13,813 bases of DNA, taken from assembly GCA_022792975.1 (NCBI GenBank), contig JAAWCC010000029.1, positions 1 to 13,813 on the forward strand, written 5' to 3'. The position numbers and the translations under genes are program-made. The notes under the pieces were generated by a model that made no database searches, was not told the origin of the DNA, and saw only the letters and a list, made by a program, of their open reading frames with translations. Numbering within the stretch: the stretch's first letter is position 1; each line of letters begins with the position of its first letter. This stretch comes from Clostridia bacterium. GTDB lineage: Bacteria > Bacillota_A > Clostridia > TANB77 > CAG-508. Below, in pieces: positions 8,215 through 13,813 of the stretch.

Positions 8215-8803
8215 TTAAGCCTTAATTTTTTGCACAATGAAGTTTGCCCAAATTACTTTTTCTGGTCTCCTGGTGCTTGATATTGTTTCGAAATAATCAA
8301 CTATTTTAAGCTTTAAACTCTTTTCTTGTAAAATCTTTTCTAATTCTTGCTTAGTCAAAAAGTTATAATATTTGTCTTCTACAATTTTATAGCCAGCTCC
8401 TTTTTTGAAAGACATATAAATTTGGCTTCAAAGCTCTTATCATTTTAGCTAGAATACTAGGCAATTCTTTCTTGCTAACATGTAATATTGATGAACAGGC
8501 CCATATTGCATCATAAAGCTCCTCATCATTCAATTCATTAAATTTCATGCATTCAACCTTTTGATTAATATAATTGCTTGATAATTTACACATCTCAGCT
8601 GAGCCATCTATTGCCTTCACTCTGTATCCATGTTCTATAAAGTATCTGCTATCTCTACCAGAGCCACATCCGAAATCTAATATATAAGCATTCTGTGCTA
8701 TTTTACTTAGAAACCTATTATAATTTTCTTTTAAATCTTCCTTTACAGTCTGTTCAAAATATAATTTTGCATTTTCATTATAATAACTTAATGTATCATA
8801 CAT
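8215..8803 (-). pseudogene. Class I SAM-dependent methyltransferase, frame-broken (+1) near residue 128
   Basis: The first frame (8803 to 8387) has an N-terminal helix, then ILDFGCGSGRDSRYF (SAM-binding motif I), KAIDGS (motif II acidic residue), YDAIWACSSILHV (motif IV region) and MIRALKP. The frame then leaves homologous-looking sequence. A second, +1 frame (about 8415 to 8215) carries the expected continuation IYMSFKKGAGY through VIWANFIVQKIKA. Both are parts of one small methyltransferase of about 195 residues. The junction has no CGG. The family usually has a Gly-rich turn after ALK, which looks missing, so the best guess is a small deletion (about 8 bases) rather than the C insertion seen in the glycosyltransferases. 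Start: GGAGG a few bases before ATG 8803. The substrate is unknown. A sequencing error cannot be excluded. Confidence 0.7.
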
Positions 8804-8943
8804 TTTTAGTCCTCCACTATTTTTAATTTATTTTTTAAATGATATTTTGTATTTTTTCTATCATATTAAATAATTTTGACATTTACTTTAGAATTAACCA
8901 AATTTCTCCTTAAATTGCACAAAAAAGCAAAATGCTTTATGCA

Positions 8944-8971
8944 ATTATCTAGCACATATAAAGCTTTACAA
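8944..8971 (-). promoter_or_regulatory. Possible promoter for the methyltransferase gene
   Basis: TTGTAA (8971-8966), 16 bases, GATAAT (8949-8944), in the 182-base AT-rich gap between the terminator and the methyltransferase. Just downstream is a hairpin (attgca 8914-8919 with tgcaat 8940-8945; inner aaagca/tgcttt) ending in a short T run on the minus strand. It overlaps the proposed -10 and might act as a weak terminator instead. Nothing else is recognisable in this gap. Confidence 0.3.
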
Positions 8972-8985
8972 ATTTAGATAATTAT

Positions 8986-9026
8986 AAAAAACTCAAGTTT
9001 TGTTCTTCAATAAACTTGAGTTTTTT
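8986..9026. terminator. Symmetrical intrinsic terminator after the bactofilin-like gene
   Basis: A perfect 15-base inverted repeat, aaaaaactcaagttt (8986-9000) and aaacttgagtttttt (9012-9026), surrounds an 11-base loop. Each strand has A-run, stem, then T-run. It sits 18 bases after the stop of the gene ending at 9044 and closes that transcription unit. By symmetry it could also stop transcripts from the other direction. Confidence 0.92.
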
Positions 9027-9043
9027 ACTATCGTTTTTAATAG

Positions 9044-10252
9044 TTACTCTTTTTTCATTAATCTATCAAATTGATAAAGCAATACTAAGCCTACACCACA
9101 TAAGAATACAACTATTGAAATCCATCCTCCAATGAATGGAAGCTTTCTTAATGCCCAAATCACAAATGATACTGGAATTATAAGTAATAACTTTTTGAAT
9201 TTGTCCTCTGATAATTTTAGCTTACTTGCAATATATTCATTTGCAACTACTGTTACCATGAAGGCATTAAACATCAATACTGTACAATAAACAAAAATTA
9301 GTAATCCAGAAAGTCCTGCTCCAACTCCAGTCATTAGAAGTAATAATGCTATTACTGGTATTAGTATTGTAAATGCTAAACCAATTGCTAATGCTAATAA
9401 ACCTTTTGTAGATACATAGTCCTTTGCCTTTTGTACAAATTTTGGAGATAATAGCCATAATGCTAGATACATTACAACATCAAATATAATTGTTCCAATT
9501 GCTCCCCACACTAAGTCTAATACTTTCTCTGCTGGCTCTGTTACTTTTTCAATATATTTTGTATATTTTATATCCCCTGTAATATCTGCTTTTTCTTGAA
9601 TATTTGTAAGCTCTTCTCTTGCTTCATACTCTAAATTTCCATATACTTGAAGCCTTGCTTCATTCTCAGCTATTGTAAGCTTATCAGCAGTTACCTTTAT
9701 ATCTCTTCCCACTTTTCCTGCTAGCACCATATTTTCAGCCACTGATTTAACATCTCTATAAACCCCTGCATTTTCACCAAATTTTAAGGTTTGTGAAGCA
9801 GAATATAAGTCTACTGCAAAACCATTCATTACAATATCATATCCTGCAACAAATGCTTGCCCCCCAATATATCCTTCTTCTTCAATTATAAGTTTATTTG
9901 CAAAAACAAATAATGATCCATATACTTGCCCTGTAATTTTTACTGTATTACCAAAAATAAATACATTTCCATTTACTATTTTATCCATCGTATATACTTT
10001 TTCATCACTTGCAATGTATAAATCTCCTTCATGCATCGTGCTTGGATCTATTATTTCATGGTTGTGTCCATCATCATCTGTTGTAACTGTTTCACCTTCT
10101 TGTGAAGTTCCCACATTTTCTCCTTCTGCTGGCGCCTCAGGATTATTTTGTCTTGCATTATCTCCTGGCGCTGTGGCAGATACTTTATATCCAAAACTCA
10201 AGATTACTGCAATAGTGATTAAAATTACAGTTAAGATTTTTGTTTTTTTCAT
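9044..10252 (-). CDS. Secreted/membrane-anchored bactofilin-like (polymer-forming) protein with C-terminal membrane helices
   Basis: 402 residues. Residues 1-27 form a signal peptide (KK-T-K, hydrophobic core, VSATA cleavage-like end). About 30-75 is a low-complexity acidic linker rich in E/G/T/D with a DDDGHNH patch. About 76-235 has short repeated strands of the type G-x-V-x-G-S-L-x-V-x-A-x-x-L-x-I (NGNVFIFGNTVKITGQVYGS, AENMVLAGKVGRDIKV), as in bactofilin-like right-handed beta-helices. About 240-395 contains four or five hydrophobic segments, as in predicted integral membrane proteins with outward beta-helix domains. The expected location is the cytoplasmic membrane with the beta-helix outside. 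The molecular role is unknown; shape or envelope functions are only inference. Start: GGGAGG 6 bases before ATG 10252. Last gene before the terminator, 15 bp after purD. Confidence 0.7.
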   Translation of the reverse strand: MKKTKILTVILITIAVILSFGYKVSATAPGDNARQNNPEAPAEGENVGTSQEGETVTTDDDGHNHEIIDPSTMHEGDLYIASDEKVYTMDKIVNGNVFIFGNTVKITGQVYGSLFVFANKLIIEEEGYIGGQAFVAGYDIVMNGFAVDLYSASQTLKFGENAGVYRDVKSVAENMVLAGKVGRDIKVTADKLTIAENEARLQVYGNLEYEAREELTNIQEKADITGDIKYTKYIEKVTEPAEKVLDLVWGAIGTIIFDVVMYLALWLLSPKFVQKAKDYVSTKGLLALAIGLAFTILIPVIALLLLMTGVGAGLSGLLIFVYCTVLMFNAFMVTVVANEYIASKLKLSEDKFKKLLLIIPVSFVIWALRKLPFIGGWISIVVFLCGVGLVLLYQFDRLMKKE

Positions 10253-10267
10253 ATTATCCTCCCTATT

Positions 10268-11569
10268 TTAATGAGCATAAATGCTCCCTATATCCTTTCT
10301 ATAATGTAAAATTTCATCTACATTACCTTCAAGTGCTTTATATACCCTTTTTCTTGCTGTATCCATATTTTTATCAGTTGTAACTGCTGCAAAAAGTCTT
10401 GAATTTCCAACACTTTCATATTCATTTTCTATTAAGTGCTTTGTGCTTGAAAAATATATTTTTACACCTTGCTTTTGTATTTCCTCTTTGTTTAGAGTAA
10501 ATTTAATTGGCTCTTTTTCAGAAGCAACTGCATAACTTGGTGTAACTACATATACTGTAAAGGTATTAGTCTTAGCAAATTTACAGCTTTCTTCACTTAG
10601 AGTTTGATTTTGAATACTTTCAAATAGTTCATTGAAAGGTGTTTCAATTGAATTTAATATGTTCAGCGATTCAGGATCTCCAAACCTTGCATTAAATTCT
10701 ATAAATTTAATACCATTTTCACATTTGAAAAATCCACCATAAATTACTCCATTAAATTCTAGATTATCTCTATTTACATACTCTATTGTCTTTTTCATAA
10801 GGCTAGCACATGTCTTTATATCTTTTTCTGTCAAGAATGGAAGAAGTCCATTGTCAAAACCTAGGCATCCCATTCCTCCTGTCCCTGGTCCTTTATCCTC
10901 ATCAAATCTATAAGGGTAATCAAAAGTTGTTGGTGTAATTACAAGATTTTTTCCATCAGTTATTCCTGTTACCGTAAATTCTCTTCCTTCAACCTTATCT
11001 TGTATTATAACATTTCCTGCTTTTTTTAAACATTCTTTTGCATATTCAAACCCTTCTAATTTACCTTTAAAGTGGATACCTCCAACTTTAACTCCTTTTC
11101 CTCCAGTTAGTCCTTCAGGTTTTACAACAAAATCATCTCCACTGTAACTTTCAATGGCATTTTTTAAATCTTCTATTTCTGTCACGTTATAATTTTTGAT
11201 AATCATTTCAGGTGCAAGCTTTTCGACTATTTCTAATGCATAACCTTTACTCCATTCAATCTTTGCTCCTTTTGAAGTTGGTCCAAAGGTTTTAAGTCCT
11301 AACTCTCTTGCTAAATCAATAAGTCCCTCTTGAAGTAAATTGTCACTACTAATAATACAATTCCTAATTTCTTCACTTTCTATGAACTTTTTAACTAACT
11401 TTTTGTCAAATGGGTCACCTATTATAAGCTTTCCATTTGAAGCCTCTACATACTCTGCGATAGATGGATTTTCATATGGCATTACAGAATAAAGACTATA
11501 TCCTTTTGAAACATACTCAGCAATAACCGCCTCTCTTCCACCATTTCCTAACAACAAACATTTCTCCAT
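10268..11569 (-). CDS. purD: Phosphoribosylamine-glycine ligase (GAR synthetase), somewhat divergent
   Basis: Second step of de novo purine synthesis: phosphoribosylamine + glycine + ATP to GAR. The 433 residues match the usual 420-430. N-terminal domain: LLLGNGGREAVIAEY, where the family norm is G-S-G-G-R-E-H-A, so the His is replaced by Ala-Val here. The ATP-grasp core has FVVKPEGLTGGKGVKVGG, IIQDKVEGREFTV, GPGTGGMGCLG (norm: G-P-N-T-G-G-M-G-A) and FIEFNARFGDPES (norm: E-F-N-V-R-F-G-D-P-E-T), so the metal and ATP ligands E, N, R, D and E are kept. The C-terminal domain has VYVVTPSYAVASE, shorter and less typical than in model PurD. It starts by TAATG overlap with the preceding gene, with GGGAGAG just upstream. 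Other pur genes are not in the window. It could be a PurD paralogue with a changed substrate. Confidence 0.85.
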   Translation of the reverse strand: MEKCLLLGNGGREAVIAEYVSKGYSLYSVMPYENPSIAEYVEASNGKLIIGDPFDKKLVKKFIESEEIRNCIISSDNLLQEGLIDLARELGLKTFGPTSKGAKIEWSKGYALEIVEKLAPEMIIKNYNVTEIEDLKNAIESYSGDDFVVKPEGLTGGKGVKVGGIHFKGKLEGFEYAKECLKKAGNVIIQDKVEGREFTVTGITDGKNLVITPTTFDYPYRFDEDKGPGTGGMGCLGFDNGLLPFLTEKDIKTCASLMKKTIEYVNRDNLEFNGVIYGGFFKCENGIKFIEFNARFGDPESLNILNSIETPFNELFESIQNQTLSEESCKFAKTNTFTVYVVTPSYAVASEKEPIKFTLNKEEIQKQGVKIYFSSTKHLIENEYESVGNSRLFAAVTTDKNMDTARKRVYKALEGNVDEILHYRKDIGSIYAH

Positions 11570-12081
11570 TAAACTCTCCCTTTCTTTTTTACTATTTCTC
11601 CAATATCTGTTAGACTTTTATATTTATTAATAGTTCTCCTTTGCATAATAAGTATTTTTACCACATAATATATAAAATAAACAGATGCAACAGAGAATAC
11701 TATATTTCCAAAATTATTATAATAAATTGAATAAAAATAAATTAGATAAACTGTAAATACAGCAATAATCATTACTTCGACCCCATGAAGCCAAAATTCT
11801 GATTTATCCTTCCTATAAGCAAACTCAAATATACCGATAGTTATGACCAAAAGTGTTATAGAAAATACTTTCAAATCTATCAAATAAGTGTCAGTAGGAA
11901 TATTATCCCTTCCTAAATTAAGCGCCACTAAATAAGCAAAAACTAAAAAAGCAAATATAATATTCTGAAACCTAACTGAAGCAATCTTATCCTTAATCTC
12001 TTTAGGAAGCTTATTCTTTTCTTCGATAACTTTACCAAGCTTCTCGATATTATCCTTTGTTCTCAAATCTTCCTTCTTCAT
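11569..12081 (-). CDS. Four-helix integral membrane protein of unknown function
   Basis: I do not recognise this 170-residue protein. A charged N-terminal cytoplasmic part (about 1-36, rich in K/E/D, probably helical) is followed by four hydrophobic segments at about 37-57, 67-87, 95-118 and 124-145. A basic tail, QRRTINKYKSL to VKKKGRV, ends it. The overall layout resembles small membrane proteins of Clostridia annotated only as hypothetical. Start: a strong GGGGAGG 6 bases before ATG 12081. It is translationally coupled to purD, sharing the A of TAATG. It lies 46 bases downstream of the structured element at 12128-12365, so its expression might depend on that element. Confidence 0.8.
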   Translation of the reverse strand: MKKEDLRTKDNIEKLGKVIEEKNKLPKEIKDKIASVRFQNIIFAFLVFAYLVALNLGRDNIPTDTYLIDLKVFSITLLVITIGIFEFAYRKDKSEFWLHGVEVMIIAVFTVYLIYFYSIYYNNFGNIVFSVASVYFIYYVVKILIMQRRTINKYKSLTDIGEIVKKKGRV

Positions 12082-12127
12082 AAGTTCCTCCCCTTCTATA
12101 TAAAAAGGACGTCATCATATAAGTATT

Positions 12128-12365
12128 GTGCTAGCTTTGAGCTCTAGTGTAAAATAGCAAAGGAGTTATATATTATTTTCTATTGGTCTGCACAGGGAGG
12201 CTCTCTAAATGAAAGTGACCCTAGGCGAATTAAGACAACTCTTTGAATGTAATAAACTAGAGAAGCCTTATGTAGAGCTGGTGCGCATAAGACGCACTAG
12301 CAAAGACCATCATAAAAATAATATATAACCCCTTCGCCATTTTGCACGAGCCCACCTAGAAGCAC
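12128..12365 (-). ncRNA. Unassigned large structured RNA element (or MITE-like hairpin) between xerD and the membrane protein gene
   Basis: Two 33-base arms, 12147-12179 and 12315-12347, are complementary at 29 of 33 positions. Outside them tgagctc (12138-12144) pairs with gagccca (12348-12354) across a 2-base bulge, and gtgct (12128-12132) pairs with agcac (12361-12365). Inside lie tggtct/agacca (12184-12189 with 12304-12309), aggg/ccct (12194-12197 with 12219-12222), taagac/gcctta plus ctct/agag (12231-12242 with 12259-12270) and a gtgcg/cgcac hairpin (12281-12297). Together this makes a long closing stem carrying a branched head. Of the imperfect pairs, five become G-U wobbles if the minus strand is transcribed and only one if the plus strand is. 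The RNA therefore most likely runs with the operon. I do not recognise a known riboswitch, SRP RNA, RNase P or T-box core in it. A small inverted-repeat mobile element is the main alternative. Confidence 0.6.
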
Positions 12366-12371
12366 TAAAAT

Positions 12372-13253
12372 CTACGCCCTAGGATGTGCCTTCTTATATA
12401 TATTTTGTATAGTCGCATCTTGAAATTGCATATAAATCTGTGTTGACGAAATATCAGAATGTCCAAGCATAGTCTGTATAGCCTTCAAATCAGCTCCATT
12501 TTGAAGCAGATGTGTTGCAAATGAATGTCTTAAAATATGAGGTGTAATTTCCTTATTAATATGCGCTTGGTCTTTATAGTATTTTACTATTTTCCAGAAG
12601 CCTTGTCTTGTAAGTCTTTGCCCATTTGTGTTTACAAATAATGCTGTTACTGCTTCATCTTTAATTAATATATTTCTTGAATTTTCTACATAATCCTTTA
12701 ATGCCTTTAGTGATAATGACCCCAAAGGAATATTTCTAGCTTTATCTTTGTTCTTACAGGTTACATATCCTTCTTCTATATTTATATCGTCTATGTCTAA
12801 AGAGATTATTTCTGTAACTTTCATTCCAGTAGCATAAGCAAATTCAAGCATCGCTTTATCTCTTATTCCCTTTAAGTCTATATTCTTTGGTTGATCTAAT
12901 AATAATTCAACTTCTTGAGAAGTTAAAACTGCTGGAATTCTTCTTTCGATTTTTGGTGATTGTATTCCCTCTGTTGGATTTCTTTTTACTTTTTTATTTT
13001 TGAGTAGGAATTGATAAAAAGATCTAATTGAAGCTAAGCTTCTTGAAATAGTTGAGCTCTTTTTACCTATTTCGTTCATATGTCTTAAATAGTCTCTAAT
13101 ATCCTCCTCATCCATTTTTAAATAATTAATTCTGTTTTCCTCTATGTAATTGCTATATTGAGTAATATCACGTCTGTATGATTGTAAAGTATTTTGTGAT
13201 GCTTTCTTGTCATTTTCTATGAAATCCAAGAAATTTTTAATTTGCTTTTGCAT
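12372..13253 (-). CDS. xerD: XerC/XerD-type tyrosine recombinase with Lys in place of the first catalytic Arg
   Basis: Site-specific recombinase expected to resolve chromosome dimers at dif, or to act on mobile elements. The 293 residues match XerD. Residues 1-90 form the SAM-like core-binding domain (FLDFIENDKKASQNTLQSY, TISRSLASIRSFYQFL). The catalytic domain starts at about 100. Catalytic set: first Arg position is Lys145 in YATGMKVTEI (norm ATG-L-R-V-S-E-L); beta-hairpin Lys167; His239 and Arg242 in HILRHSFATHLL; His265 in LGHSD; nucleophile Tyr274 in STQIYMQF. So five of six are present. Start: GGGGAGAG about 10 bases before ATG 13253, behind its own promoter. Position after spoIIM is a common Firmicute arrangement, which supports a housekeeping Xer. 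The XerC versus XerD choice is by similarity of style only. Confidence 0.85.
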   Translation of the reverse strand: MQKQIKNFLDFIENDKKASQNTLQSYRRDITQYSNYIEENRINYLKMDEEDIRDYLRHMNEIGKKSSTISRSLASIRSFYQFLLKNKKVKRNPTEGIQSPKIERRIPAVLTSQEVELLLDQPKNIDLKGIRDKAMLEFAYATGMKVTEIISLDIDDINIEEGYVTCKNKDKARNIPLGSLSLKALKDYVENSRNILIKDEAVTALFVNTNGQRLTRQGFWKIVKYYKDQAHINKEITPHILRHSFATHLLQNGADLKAIQTMLGHSDISSTQIYMQFQDATIQNIYKKAHPRA

Positions 13254-13295
13254 TATTCATCTCTCCCCATTAATCTATTAACATAAACTATATAT

Positions 13296-13324
13296 GTTAT
13301 ATCAAATTAAACAAAAAAAGTAAA
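13296..13324 (-). promoter_or_regulatory. Sigma-A-type promoter upstream of xerD
   Basis: TTTACT (13324-13319), 17 bases, TATAAC (13301-13296), in the 88-base gap between spoIIM and xerD. Four of six and five of six consensus bases. Transcription would start near 13289, about 36 bases before the xerD ATG. No clear terminator is seen after spoIIM in the same gap. Confidence 0.55.
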
Positions 13325-13341
13325 TAGTTTTTTGATAATTT

Positions 13342-13813
13342 TTATAAAATATTTAAAGCTGACATAAATATACTTGTGGATACATATGTTTCTATGAACG
13401 ATGCTACCACCAATGCAACAGTTAACATTGCAGAGAATATTGTGTGTCTTAATATTTCAATTTTTATGTTTTCTCTTCCCCTATCCTTCATAATCGATTT
13501 ATATAATCTTATTCCACTTATTGCAAGTGCAAATAATGCTGGAATAAATATTATGTTTTGCAATAGCATTGAGGAAAAAATAAACACCGAGCCATTTCCT
13601 ATTCCCAAGGTTGCAATTATACTGGCAATACTATATCCAAAGGAAAAGCCTCTAAAACATACTATCCCATAAACTGCAAATATTCCAATTACTGTTAATC
13701 CTGCAAACCATAGCCCTACTGAGAGAAGTACATTATTTTTAACAGATTTCATAAATATTTTTGTATAATTTACTTCTGTTTGCTCTTTTGATTTATCAAC
13801 AAATTCATTTATA
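13342..13813 (-). CDS. spoIIM: Stage II sporulation protein M (SpoIIM), N-terminus beyond window
   Basis: Membrane component of the SpoIID-SpoIIM-SpoIIP machinery that drives peptidoglycan remodelling during engulfment in endospore formers. Codons upstream of ATG 13752 stay open to the window edge (NEFVDKSKEQTEVNYTKIF before MKSV), so that ATG is internal and about 156 residues of a usual 200-215 are visible. The visible part has SVKNNVLLSVGLWFAGL, then VYGIVCFRGFSFGYSIA (the conserved F-R-G-F-x-x-G-Y-S-I stretch of the family), NIIFIPALFALAISGIRLY and a final hydrophobic helix near FIETYVSTSIF. Four membrane segments are visible. It indicates a sporulating Firmicute and lies just upstream of xerD, as often in this phylum. 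Confidence 0.88.
   Translation of the reverse strand, partial: INEFVDKSKEQTEVNYTKIFMKSVKNNVLLSVGLWFAGLTVIGIFAVYGIVCFRGFSFGYSIASIIATLGIGNGSVFIFSSMLLQNIIFIPALFALAISGIRLYKSIMKDRGRENIKIEILRHTIFSAMLTVALVVASFIETYVSTSIFMSALNIL

Noticed and set aside
8914..8945. The nested hairpin attgca/tgcaat with aaagca/tgcttt as a firm terminator or riboswitch
   Set aside because: The stem is short, the T run is short, and it overlaps a possible -10 box; no aptamer-like core is seen.
9267..9458. An overlapping minus-strand open frame inside the bactofilin-like gene, and other short plus-strand frames across the window
   Set aside because: They are shadows of real genes in AT-rich DNA, without motifs or ribosome binding sites.
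12082..12371. A CRISPR array, T-box, SRP RNA, RNase P or lysine/cobalamin riboswitch in the gap after xerD
   Set aside because: There are no direct repeats with spacers, and none of the conserved cores I know for those RNAs could be found on either strand.

Overview
This is an AT-rich window in which every gene I can support lies on the minus strand, so transcription runs from high to low coordinates. Codon use is strongly AT-biased. Arginine is written almost only as AGA/AGG, with a few CGT. Shine-Dalgarno sites are strong (GGAGG type). A SpoIIM gene next to a Xer recombinase gene points to a low-GC, endospore-forming Firmicute, most likely a Clostridia-like (possibly uncultured) bacterium.

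Right-hand part, 13813 to 8986, housekeeping. A SpoIIM gene (cut by the window edge) is followed by a promoter and a XerC/D-type tyrosine recombinase. Next comes an unassigned, highly structured element of about 240 nt that starts a few bases after the recombinase stop. Then come a four-helix membrane protein of unknown function, purD (overlapping it by one base), and a secreted/membrane bactofilin-like protein. A symmetrical intrinsic terminator at 8986-9026 closes this unit. A broken SAM-dependent methyltransferase gene follows at 8803-8215.

Left-hand part, 8191 to 1, exopolysaccharide/capsule locus. A near-consensus sigma-A promoter (TTGATA, 17 nt, TATAAT) precedes manC (GDP-mannose synthesis). 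Behind it are GT4 glycosyltransferase, GT4 glycosyltransferase, Wzy-like polymerase, GT4 glycosyltransferase, GT4 glycosyltransferase and a Wzx-like flippase that runs off the left edge. Together they would make a nucleotide sugar, assemble a (probably mannose-containing) repeat unit on a lipid carrier, flip it and polymerise it. No initiating sugar-phosphate transferase is in the window.

The most striking observation is that four of these genes (wzx and three glycosyltransferases) are interrupted by +1 frameshifts, five in all. All five have exactly the same form: an in-frame CGG codon at which skipping the C and reading GGN (glycine) restores the conserved protein. I scanned the whole window by eye. 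Those five are the only in-frame CGG codons; every other CGG on the coding strand is out of frame or intergenic. Either CGG(N) is a recoding signal in this organism (+1 frameshifting or four-base decoding as Gly), or a very specific sequencing or mutational artefact inserts C before GG. The data favour taking the recoding idea seriously, but raw reads and the genome's tRNA set must decide.
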